This document shows positions 13,301-24,918 of a DNA stretch of 64,000 nt, one piece after another. The translations under genes and the position numbers were made by a program. The stretch covers positions 1,073,001-1,137,000 of the forward strand of contig JANJXV010000030.1 in NCBI GenBank assembly GCA_024803745.1. The letters run 5' to 3'. Position 1 is the stretch's first letter. Every line of letters starts with the position of its first letter. Source of the stretch: Megascapheus bottae (lineage: Eukaryota; Chordata; Mammalia; Rodentia; Geomyidae). The notes under the pieces are model-generated. The model saw only the letters and a list, made by a program, of their open reading frames with translations, made no database searches and was not told where the DNA came from.

Positions 13301-14656
13301 TACAGAGCAGACACAACATGTCAGGGGAAGGGAAGCATCGCACACAGAAATTCAAAAGTAGTGCATCTTTTCTCTAGAAAGGAAAATGCACTTTGGAAGT
13401 CATATTTCAAATAACCTTCTTTCCCGGGAGAAGCCAGCACTGTGGCATTTCCAAGCCTTATATTCTGATTTTTGAGTTCCATGGGTTTGAAATGATTGTT
13501 GTATAAAATACTATTTCTGACCATAGTCCAACTTTTATAAGACTATCTCAAGTTTCCAAGTTTTTCTTTCATCTAAAGAAAAATGGTCAGGAGAGAAATT
13601 GACTCTAAAATACAAGAGTCTATCCCATATCAGGATGGTTTGCTTACTGTGGTAACTGCCAAAAGCGCCCGAGGCCGGGGGGAGGGCCTGGGAGCCCCGC
13701 AGGGGCCAGTGCGTGGAAAGAGCTGCGGCTTCTGTCCTCTCCCAGGGAGCGGCAGACAGGGGAAGCAAGGCCGGAGAGGCTTCGTTTCTCTCCCCTCAGA
13801 GGCGATCAGAGTCCTAACAGGGCAGGGCCGTCCACTGCTCACCCTCTCCACGCTCTTCTTCCCATTCTCTGTGAGTCACTCAGCTCCCCCAGGGCAGCTT
13901 TCCTGCAGAAACCCCTGTGCATAAAACAACACGGCCAAGCAAGCATCCCACTCCAGAGCCAGGGTTCTCCTGCAGGCCTTGTTCACGACTGTTACTGGAG
14001 CCATGCTCCTTCTTTGGAGAGTCTACATTCCACACTGGTCCTAGAAACTCCGGGCGCTCAGGACGAGGTGGCGCCGTTCTCCAGTTCCTCTGACGGTGAT
14101 TCCGTATTGTTGAAGAGGACTTGGGGTGGAAGGGAACGGCAGCAAGGCCTCACACCGCCCAGGATTACAAGCGTGGATCGGAATTCGTGGGGAGGGTCTC
14201 GTCTCCAACCCGGCACCCAGGCCACGGGGCAATGGAGAGCCACTGAAACGAATCTCTTCGTCGTATTCTTTTCCTGTTTCCTTCAAACTTGGCAGGCAAT
14301 ACAATGAAGACTACTTCTTCTTAAAAGCTTGTTGTCCTTCAGTGTTGGGCTCAGCTCAGCCGCGGTGGCGTTGGGGCGGGTGTTTTGCAGTACCAGGGTT
14401 TGGCCTTATGCTTCTAAGCACATTCTCTAGCGCTGGTTATTTTAACATAGGCACATGCTTCATGTCTAGGTGTGTGCCTGGACCACGAGCTGTGCTTTAG
14501 TCTCTGGTCATATGTGGCGTCACATGCCACCACGCCAAGTTTCTTCTGTTGAGACCCCCTGACGATTTTTCTGGAACTTAGCTCCCACGAGCTGGGATGA
14601 CAGGCAGAGTGCGTCTGCGCTCTCCCTCTCTTTCTCTTTCTTTCCATCTTCTCTCC
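10371..14656. other. Intergenic DNA, AT-rich, no gene recognised
   Basis: This stretch is AT-richer than the rest of the window. It holds the candidate element at 12.1-12.6 kb, and old SINE-like sequence from about 14,390. Confidence 0.6.
12120..12560. other. Candidate conserved non-coding element
   Basis: This AT-rich block, without CpG or a recognisable repeat, contains GGCCAGATGTTTTGGTGAT, TTTATAAATAAAGG and GAATTGCATTAGTCATTC. Its texture resembles developmental non-coding elements. That is an impression, not a demonstration. Confidence 0.22.
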
Positions 14657-14723
14657 AGGCCCAGGGCTTGAATTCAGGGCCTGAGCACTGTCCTTGAGCT
14701 TTCTCAAGGCTAGAGCTCAAGGT
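14657..14723 (-). mobile_element. Geo-type right monomer fragment
   Basis: On the minus strand it contains only the right monomer (CTAGCCTTGAGAAAGCTCAA to CAAGCCCTGGGCC). Older SINE-like sequence may continue on its left to about 14,390. Confidence 0.6.
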
Positions 14724-15929
14724 CAGAGAAAAAGGAGAACGTAAAGGGAGGGAAAAGGAAGGAAGGACCTGGCCAGCCAGGTCTTACGGATGGTGATCCT
14801 GTCCCTGTGTGGCTCTAAGGCGAGGTGAACAGCCTTGGGCGCGGTGCGTGGATGCACAGATGGCGGAGAAGCAGCCTTCAGCACCCACGGCGATGACAAT
14901 TCCATCGCGCTTGCTTTTCCCCACAGAAACATAACCCTCCATTAAGACCACAACAGGATGGTAACCTAACACTAATTAGCTTTGTTTTTACTAACAATTT
15001 AGGATCAGATCCTAGGAAAGTTAAGTATTGTTTTGATTTTCTAGCCAGTGAAAGGGTAAAGGACTTGCACTTGATATGAATCACTTCTACTTCCCTGGGG
15101 CCACCCAGCGTCCTCACCTCGGTGTCCAGCGCGCTCGCCCGCCACCACCGGTCCCCCTGCTCTGTGAGCAGCAGCAGCAGCAGGCGGCGGTCCTCGCCAG
15201 CCCTTGTCCCCTGTCCTTGTGACGATAGCCAGTTGAACAGTGTGACGCAGAAGTCCACTGGGGTGTGGAGTTGCATTTCCCCGGTGACCGGTGGGTTTCA
15301 TCTACCCACTGGCCGCTTGTTTGGCTTCTTTGAGAAGATGTTTTACCTTCGTGTCTCCTGCCTGACTGAATCCACTCCCGAGTATATGTCTGAAGAAGGT
15401 TAACTGGGCATCGTGAAGAGCTATGCGCAGAACCTCGTACACTGCAACATTATTTATCACAGGTAAGACTTGAAAACAACCCATGGTGTCCGCTCACCAG
15501 AGAATGGAGAAAGAAACTTGTGGTGAGCATCTATAATTGGATGCCATTCACCCAAAAGAGGACAGGAAGAAATCTTGCCACTTGTCACAGCCCAGAGAAA
15601 GCTAAAGGACATTGTCCTAGGGGATCGGCTAGGACCCGGGGCCCATGCTCAGCCACGCTCCTGAACACCGCCGGGTCCTGAACGGCTTCAGCTTTCTCTA
15701 AACACGGGGAGCAAGCTCTTTCCCGAGACCCCTTTGAAATGCACTGGAACAAGCAGAGCAGTCTTTGCACAGTCAGAGCGGGCCCGGCCCGCGCCCCGAG
15801 CGCGCTGGCCTCCGTGAGTCCCCTGGCCAGCTGTGCAGTGGGTCGCTGAGCACACAGCAGCTCCACCGCGGCCCTGGCAGCCGCTGGCTGCACCCGCTTG
15901 TCCTGCCGCAGCCTGTACCCACTTTGAGC

Positions 15930-16100
15930 TTCACTGTCACGCTGTTCCTCAGTGAGTCACTGTGTGAGTGCCCTGATAAAATTCTGTACAAACCTTCGCT
16001 TCCTGGTGGGGCAATTAGCTAATTAATTGAGAGCCAGGGTAAACAGTGGAGCCCGGCATCTCCACGGCATTAATGACTGTTTATGGAACTCTCCGAGCTG
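15930..16100. other. Candidate conserved non-coding element with homeodomain-type palindrome
   Basis: CAATTAGCTAATTAATTG at 16012-16029 contains the 12-bp palindrome AATTAGCTAATT and a TAATTA core in otherwise GC-rich DNA. The block has no repeat signature or open frame. Conservation cannot be tested here. Confidence 0.25.
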
Positions 16101-17829
16101 TGTGTGGGGAGAGGTGGCACCTCCCAGCCGCTCCCCTGACTGTGGGGCCTGCCTTGGTGGAGTCCTGGGCTCAGGATCGAGAGCCTGGGGCGCTGAGCCA
16201 GACCTGTGCCTCTGCTCTGCCAGCCGTTCATCTTGACATTTCACATGAAGTCACTTCATTTCTCTGTGAAGCTGATCCAATAACAGCCCCAGTAACATCG
16301 TGAGGACCCTTGAAACAGGCCTGGCATGACCCGCAGCCACAGTGCACGTGGTCTGAGCTCTCACCTCAGAGTCGTTTGAGGACAGACTCAAACAACTGTG
16401 CCAGAGCCCAGCTCCCAGGCCGGACCCAAGCTTGTCTCTTACAGCAGTCACTCTGGAAAGCTCAGTACAATAAACACTTATTGAGAGCTAACTATGATAG
16501 GCACTTCAGGGAATAAAGATGAAAAAACAAAACCCCCCTCATTTGCAGGAAAGCTGTAGCCTAGCTGTGGATCTGAGGCATGAGAAGACACAGGCCCCGG
16601 AGTAAGTTCTAGAAGGGCGGCAAGAAAGCTTCCGCGAATGATGACAAGTAGCCAGTTTGGCTGGAGCCGTGAGGGAAGGTTTTGTGAAGTGCTTGGCCTT
16701 TGATAAAAGCGCCAAAGGACAATTATTCCATTTTTTTCCCTAGGATGAGGCGATGGGAAGAGATGATTATTTTTTCCAGGCAGAGAGAACCATGTGTACC
16801 AAGCCAGCTTGTCAGCGGGCCTGGCCTCCCATCCCTTCCTCCCGCCCCACCCCACCACAGCCCTTTCCACTTCTGACGCCACCCATTCTGTGTTTACCAG
16901 GGTGTTGGCAAGAACTGGGCAAGGCTCACAGAGAAAGGAGCCTGGCCCGGAAGTGTGGCTCAAATACCCCTGGGGCTGGAGGACGGGGCAAGTGCCGGCA
17001 GGCCACACACCAAGTCTGCACAATGTGTTCATCCGCTTACTTTCCATTCATGAGACGTGTAGTTACGGCCCACCGTGACCCTGGCCTTATGTCAGCCCCC
17101 GGGGAGCTGAAATTGTAAATGGCCAGAACTTGAGCTGTGTCAGGACAGGTAAACGTCGGCGGGTGCTCAGAGGTGCCAGGAGGCCGGAGGAGCTCGCAGA
17201 AGTGCGTGGGGCTCTGGGAGTCAGTGTAGAGGGGGCAGCAGGCCTGGGGCTGCAGGACAGGATGGGCTGGAAGACCCCTATGGCAGGGCCTGTCCAGCCC
17301 ACATGCCCACCCAGCTCTGGGGCAGAGGGTGGGTGAGGGACTAGCCAGCCTTGATGCTCACTGGCCATCTTTACTCCCCAGAAAGGAAGATTCTGACATC
17401 CCTGAGAAAACGCTTCATACAGAGACACATTACCTTACCAATCGGCACACCTTGACTGACCGGAGCAGGACCACAGGAGCTGGCAGGTCTCTCGGCTTCC
17501 TTTTCACCTGCAGCACCTATGTAGGTGCACAGAATGGTGGAAAACACGGCGCCACCGTGCAGCCCACGCTGACTGACAGGGCGTGAGCACATGCCCGGCC
17601 TCTGCTCAAGGTCAGCACTCTGCGCTCGCCCCCTGCTTGCCACAGCACGCGTGGGGAGGGCGAGGCGGCCCGGGGAAGGGCTGCTTTGAAACAGTTCTTT
17701 CCTAAAGCTCCGTCAGACATTGAGGAAGAAGGACCAACAAGCGCTGTCATTTAAATCGACCTCCGTGCTGTTCTGTGCCCTGCTTACATCTGCCTTGGAG
17801 GTTGCCCGGCCAGCCACCCTTAATCTAGC

Positions 17830-17859
17830 CTAAAAATAACTTAACGCTCTAAAAATAAC
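17830..17859. promoter_or_regulatory. Pair of MEF2-like sites 19 bp apart
   Basis: CTAAAAATAAC occurs at 17830-17840 and 17849-17859. Both match the MEF2 consensus YTAWWWWTAR. The repeat could be a small local duplication. Confidence 0.3.
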
Positions 17860-20800
17860 ACCGACATCTGCAGAAAGCAGAGCCTGAGATGCTCGACCCT
17901 CTGCCCTCTACCCACGGAGGCCCGAGTGAGATGTCAGCGTGTGTGTGTGCCCAGGTCCGACTCCCAGAAGAGGGGGATGGGAATGGGGCAGCCCAAGCAT
18001 CCTGGAGTCCTGGGCCAGGGGGTGAAGCACACAGATGGCATGTGCCAGGACAAGAAAGCTCTGAGCCCCAAGATGAGGGGCCCTCAGTGCCAGGACTTTC
18101 TTTTCAGGAAAATCAGAAACCTGCCCTGCCCCGAGTGAACGTGGGATCTCCTAAGTGTCACTTTGAGAACTTTGCTTCTTAATCTCCAAAGGTTGGCACT
18201 GGTCAAAGCTTGGAATTCCTTACGTGAAATGCCCACGATCTCTGTCTGCTTTTTTCTGACTCTCCTGAGTGGAGTCAGACTCTGATTCAGGGCAGCGAAT
18301 GGCCCAGCACAGTAGGTGGCAGATCTGGCTGGGGACACCTCAGCGGAAGGGAGAGGCAGAGCTATCAGTGCCAGGAACACAAACAAAAACTAAGCACCGA
18401 AAGAGGCTGCCAAGTACTGCCACTCTGGCTGGAGTTACCAGTGATGTCTCATGAGAGCAGCGCCCGGAGAAAGAAACAGGTGTTGGGAATCTTTGCCCTC
18501 CCTTTCTTCCTTCTTTGAGGAGTTGATTTTGCAAGGCAACAAGGCTCTGGTCTCTGGCGCCGAGGGGAGGAAGCAGAGATGGTGGCTGCTGTTTCCCCCC
18601 TTCCTTTGGAGGCAGGCATCACTCTTCCAAAGTCTCCCAGGACACAGAAGCCAGCCCCTGGCTCCAGGGTCAGCACTTGAGGGGTGGTCACGGCCTCCAG
18701 GCAATGCATTGAGGCCGGCTCTGAGGGAAGGCCAGCTCCCTGACAGCGCATGCCCTGTCCTGAGTCTCGGCCTGGTCCACACCACGAGACACATGTCTCT
18801 TCAGGAAGTGAAGACCCTGGGTGTGCAGGGTCCTTGTGGCACAGCGTGGTGATCTGGCCACCATGGCCACCCCCTGCCTGCGCCCTTCCATACCTGCTCC
18901 ATCATCTCTGGATGACCCACAACGCTGGAGCAAGGCAGGGGCTGGGCATTTGTTGTGCTGCCTAACATTGCTGAGGGGAGTCTGGACATGTTCAGGACAG
19001 AAGGATTTTTCCCCCTCATCGTTTTATCTGATGTGGTCAAGCGGGAGGCTGTGGCTACAGAGGGATAACTACGTGGAAGCAGGCTTGGGACAGACCACCC
19101 AGAACGTGCCACATGCACAGTGGCTGCTAAGCATGAGTTGAAGGACAGCAGAATCGTATGCACCGGTGCCAAGGGACCAGGGCCTTGTGGCTCTCTGGGG
19201 CTTGCTGCCTGCCATGCTGGTGGCAGACCTCGGGGCGGGTCTGTGAGCCAGAGGCTACAGCTGATGGGTTCAGTGGTATCTGGAGCGGCCCAGACACTGC
19301 TCTCAGGGCACTGTAGAAAGAGGTCCGGGAGATCATGAGGGTGCAGTGCCCAGGGCTGGACACTGCCCGCACAAACGCCTGCTGGGCAGCTGAGCTGGTG
19401 TCTGACGTGCTCTTTCAGGAAGGGTACACTGCTGCATGGAGACGTGACTCTAATGCCAGGGGACAGCCAGTGACTCCCGGTCATCTTCCTCGGGCCTCCG
19501 TCCTGACAGCCAGCTGGCTCAGCATATGCTCGTTTTCTTCTGGACTTCTGTAGTTAACAAGTCCTGAAGAAACAAAGTCTCCAGATGGCCTGGTGGTCCC
19601 TTGGTGGGGACACACGGCTCTGAATCCAATGGGAACCGCTCAGCTCCGCCACACTCCTTCATGGCTGACAGGTGAGTGCTGGGTCTGTTTTCTTTTCTAA
19701 TCTCCTCTTCCTCCCTTGGGAAGCTCCTGCAGCCTGGCTCAGCTGGCCCCGAGGCTCACACCCACCAAGAGTCACCCCAACAATCCAGAAGAAGGACGAG
19801 CTGCAGCGCTGATACGCCGGAGCTCTGTGCTGGCAGGAAGCTGCGTCCCCATGACCACTGTCCCGGCCCACATTCCTTCTGGGGCTGGGCCCTCATGGTT
19901 CCGGGCAGCCTCAGAGGAACTGAGCTTGACTGCTCCGGCTCCATGCGGATGCCCAAAGCTCTGTGTTCTTGTCAGGAAACTCTCCTGCCTTGTAGGGGAG
20001 GACTTTACTGCGTTTTCCTCTCTAGTCTGCTGTCTTCAGACCGAAAGGCTGCCCTGCCAAGTCAGAGCTGAGTCTCTGCGGAGTGGTCTGAGCAGAGATG
20101 AGGAGCACAGCTGGTTTTGTCCCTTCCTGTGAGCTCCCTGATGCTGCTGTCTGAAAGCCAACCTTTCAGGGCCAGGAGAATCGGAAACCCTGAGTTTGAA
20201 AGTCTAGGGCTGCATTCCAACAGCAAGCGCAGTGAGGTTTCAGTTTTCTCATCTTTTGCCTCGTCTGGGGTAAAACGTGCGTGTGTGCCCTCATTCCTCC
20301 CCACACAGTGCCCACCTGAGAATCAACATCACCCTGATGAAAGCCATCTGGGATCATGGAATTCTCCCAGGAATCCCCTGCACGTCTCTCTTTGGGTGGA
20401 AATGCATATTAACCACTGCTAAGGGCAATATTACTGCCAGTGATTTCAAGTTGTTTCCTCTGATGTCTCTGAAGGCTGAAATCTGCTACAAAGAAGTGAG
20501 TACTCAGTTGATAATGGCCATGTCTTTCCCAAGAACAGAACAACGTGGCTCCTTCAGACATATTTTCTATGTCTTTCATGTTTGTTTTATATTCAATTAG
20601 TTTCCATAAGTGCTAGTTATTTTTGCTAGAGGGGTGAGTTTTTATTTCTCCGAGATTCAAAAGTCATAGAATCTAGATTGTCAACAAGCTTATTATTGAC
20701 CCCAATAGCTGACCAAGTGTCACTCATCTGTGTCCTGACTTAAGACTTTAATGTGCTCCCCTACGGGGTCCATAGAATGAGACTCTTAAAGTTATTTCCA

Positions 20801-23800
20801 AGGCAAATACTACTGCTGAGGACTGCTGAATGAGGACTCATCACTCCGAGGGCTCACTGGGCATGGAGAATCCATGGGTATAGCAGCTTCACACTGGAGA
20901 CTGGACATGGCTGAGGAAAAGCACGGAGTTCACGCTGGACGCCAGTCCCTGTCCCAGTGGGACTCGCACGGATTCCGGAAGGCCTGCCACCTCGGGGAAC
21001 AGGTCCCCATGGGTCAGCTGTCTTTGTGGATGTTCTCTTGCAGGTTTTCAGGGCCCCCCGCCTCTCACCAGTGGCCAGGCATTATTATGAATGCACTCCC
21101 CAATAATAGTTTGTGACATAGACGCCTTCTTTGCCCAGACAAATCGATTGGTTCCTCAGCTTCAAAAGACCCAAGCCACAAGCACCAGCCCTTCTCAATC
21201 TGCTTCCAATTTGCACATTCTGAACCCAATCTGGCTTTCAGGTAAGGAGATGATCAAAAACGTTCCCCCCAGAACGCTGCCTTTTATAAATGTCTTCAGT
21301 TTTCTGGCTCCAGATCAATCAGAAGTATCTTTTAAAAAATAGCTCTCTTTGGGGTGTTTTGAGTAGTTTTTTCTCTTTTATAAAAACTGCTATCTCTAAG
21401 AAAATACAAGGTTTGACTTCCAAACCCACCAACAACCACACTGTCTATCCATTCAGCCCCACGTGAACGTGGGGGGAGAAAAGCTGGAGAAGCGGTGTTT
21501 GTGCACGTCTGGGCGGCAGCCAGGACAGGAGTGTTGCGCCAGGCACTGTGATCCTGCGGTGTGAAGAGTGAGATGGTGACTCTGCAACCCCGGTGATGGG
21601 GGGCAGAGTGGCCCCTCCACCCAAGTCCCAGTCCCTGTGCCTGGAAGGGAGCTGGGAAAGCACAGACTCAAGCCAGAGACCTCGGGACCTGCCTGTGGTC
21701 TCTCTGCGGGACGAATCCCTCCCTCTGTGGCTGCCATGTCCCTGGGCAGACATGACTCTTCGTGAAGCCAATATGGAGACCTTCACGTACTGCCAACCTG
21801 GGTCTGGCAGCTCTAGGGGAAGTCAGTCACCAAGAATGGACAAGTGGAGTGGCAGGGGGACAGGGTGCCCGGTGGCAATGTGACCTCCCTTGCTGGTGGT
21901 CTTTCCTTCCCCCACCTGTCTGCTCATGGGCAGCGAAGGCCCAGCCTGCATCTCCTGACCCACCGAGCCTCGCCACCACACTCAGAAGAGCCGGTGTGTG
22001 GCTTACAGGACAAGTGGGTTAGAGGAGCACCACGCCGTCTCTCTGCCAGCACAGGAGTGCAGATGCGTAGTGTGCAAGGGGAGGGCGGCAGAAGCCTGGC
22101 TGGACGGAGGCCAGGTCCACCCTCGGGGTGCCCGGCTGCTTGTGGGGTGTGGATGTTCCTGTGGCTGGGCTTAGGTTGTCGGCAGATGGAGGGTCACCTC
22201 TGTTTGGTAACAGTCCTAGATCTGTCACTTCAGACGCCAGCCTGCATTTATAAACCCTCTCTGTGGGATTACACAATCCGACTCATTTTCTGTCCACTAT
22301 GAGGCAGCCAATGGCTGCTCCTGAGTCAGAGGGCGGTGACTCAGCACCCCTGCCTCCCGGGCCTGCCTGCCGGAGGAAATGAGGCTCAGGCAGCGGGCCT
22401 GCAGTGTGTGTGGAGGGGGCGGGAGGGGGAGAGGGCGCTGCATCACCCAGCCACCCCAACAGGCCACGAGGAAAGGACCAGAGGGAAGCAGGGTCGTGAC
22501 TCCTCACTCTCATCAGTCAGGGCCGCTTGGCCCTCCGGAGTGAGCCTGCCCGGCTCCTGTTAACCGTGGCTGGTCTCAGGGCTCCGGGGGCTGCCTCCAG
22601 AATCCCACTGGTGCTGAGGAAGGAAGAGAGACCAGATCTGAGGAACAGAGTGGGGAGGGGGAGGGTGGGAGGGAGGAAGGAAGGGAGGGACAGGATCCAT
22701 TGGCTTTGTCCCTAAGGTGAGTTACAAATGCGCAGTGGCTGGGCTTGAGGCTGGGGGCAGACACAGCCCCTGAGTGTCCTGGGGAGGCCTCTGCTCACTC
22801 ACGCGCTCTCTCACAGTTCTGGTGGAAAGATGGCAACCTCACCCCTGCGCCAGCCTGCCCACAGCACGTCTTCTGCAGGCCGATCGCTGCCTGGCTGTCC
22901 ATCCCGGTCTGTGGCCTCCGGTTTCCTCCAGGCTCGGGGGGCTCAGGCCTGCGGTGCAGGGAGCCATGGCTGCTTCCCCTCAGAGACGGGGCTGAGGCTC
23001 CAGGAGGGGCTCAGAAGAGCCGTCACATGGAACAGTCTCGGGTTGCTCCCAGCACAGCCTAGCACTGCGCCTCGGGCCTCCAGGCCTCCAGGCCCTGGTG
23101 GATTCCCCAGTGCCGCTGCCTTGGCCGGGCTGAAGGCCCAGAAGGCTCCGGATCCAGTTTCCAGCCCTGCTTCTCAGAGGGTCGGGGCCACTCATCTGAC
23201 CACGGACCCCACATGTGGATAGTGTGCACGCAGAACGGGACACTAAACTTCGGCTGTACTTCCCCGGGACTCAGTTTCCCTTTCTTATGAGATGCGATCG
23301 GGGCTCTTTAGAATGAACTGGTGCTCTAGAAGCTCGGGGCAGCCTTTTCCTGCACTGCGCGGGGACTGGAGTGCTGTCTCTTCTCCTCAGGGAAGTGAGC
23401 CCAGCCCAGCCGGCGGCAGGCCAAGCAACACGAGCCCTTCTAGATGGCGGGGTGGGTTGACCTCACGACCTCACGACCTCACACGTGGCCTCACACGGGC
23501 AGTTAGGTGGGTCCGTCCCTGGAGCCCAGCTGCCTTGGTTATTTCTTACTTCACCCCCAGGCGAGGCAGCTAAGATCCTCCTATCTTCTGCGAGTCGTGG
23601 ACGACAGGCCCCAGTGAGGGGTCCAGCCAGGGAGCTATTCCATGGCTGTGACTGGGGTGTGAGCCCTTGTGCCTAGCCACCAGATCCACCCTCTCCATGC
23701 CCGGGCTGGTCTTGAACCAGGCTCCCACAGTGTCCTTATCCAAGTGGCGAGGGTGCTGAAAGGGCAGGGAAAGAGCAGGGGGCCGTGCAGTGTTGGCAGG

Positions 23801-24813
23801 TTGCCTGGGATGTGGGAGCACGTCTCAGACTCGACGCTCACACACACCTCTGGGGTCCCTGGCTATCCGCTGCACCTGGATGGTCATGGCACAGAAGTGG
23901 GTTCACACTTGCAATTTTCCACCCGATTGTCTGTGCCCCCCCAAGCCATGGCCCCCTCAAGGTGACCTCTGACCTCTCACCCTGCCTCCACCTCCACCAG
24001 GGCCACCGGTCCGTATTCAACTCCACCGGAGTACCTCAGAAAGTCTTTATGCCTGGCTTGTTTTAATCATGTTCAGTAGACCCACATTCCATTCATCCAT
24101 GCACTTGTTAAGTTTCTGTTACAGATTTTCCCTCTTCAGTCTTCTCCACTTGTTGAGGAGACTAGAGAAACAGGATCATCTTTCCACAAAGTGCTGTAAT
24201 CGCATGCTTTATGACTGCCTTGGGCAAGTTCGCTTCTTCGACTAGATCAGGAACCTGGCAGGAATGACGTCCACCCTCCGGCACGGAGGGCCCCACGGCT
24301 GCTTTCTGGGACGGTGAAGTTGGCCCTCGACCCAGGACTTGTGGGTTGCTTTATCACCTTAACCTCTCATCCAGCTGTCGTTGAATGGCCCTGAGCTTGC
24401 TCTGTATCTGCCATGTCTGGGCACATGTGTGCGAGCTCTCCTGGGTGCGTTATTTGACTCTGATGGTGGACAAGACCATGAAACCTGCACCTTTTAAAGA
24501 AAAAAAACACTTCACAGTGTGATGCAGCCCAGTGGCACAGAGGTTAGGGAGTTTCTCCCTGCTGATTTTATATGTAAACTCTAAGTGCGTAATTACTTTG
24601 TCACGGGCATCTTAGTCTCAGAAAGCACTACCAAGGTCACGACGCAGCGCTGGGTCTTCGAGGAATCACCAAACTTGCGGCTGCATTTAAAATCACCGAA
24701 GACAGTTTAGCTTCCTGCTTACTTGTAACACCCCAGGAAGAATTCTGCTTGCTTACATCACTGTGTTTGCAGACAGCCGCGAAGGTTTCCTATAACTGTG
24801 CGCCGAGGGGTGA

Positions 24814-24918
24814 GCCCACGCGTGGAGAGGGGGAGGGGAAGCCCACGGCGTGGAGAGGGGGAGGGGAGCCCACGGCGTGGAGAGGGGGAGGGGAGCCCAC
24901 GCGTGGAGAGGGGGAGGG
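24814..24918 (+). repeat. 27-bp tandem repeat, four copies
   Basis: Units share GGAGAGGGGGAGGGG. The first and last carry the palindrome CCACGCGTGG, and the two middle ones have one extra base (CCACGGCGTGG). The arrangement is therefore outer-inner-inner-outer. Confidence 0.92.

Larger units (their letters stand above)
14724..24813. other. Intergenic DNA, GC-rich, no gene recognised
   Basis: Ten kilobases have remarkably few recognisable transposons. Frames of up to 227 codons lack conserved domains and splice-supported continuation. The CAG-rich spot near 15,165-15,185 is short. Confidence 0.6.

Noticed and set aside
18801..19484. A 227-codon minus-strand frame
   Set aside because: I see no family similarity, no conserved block and no splice or poly(A) context.
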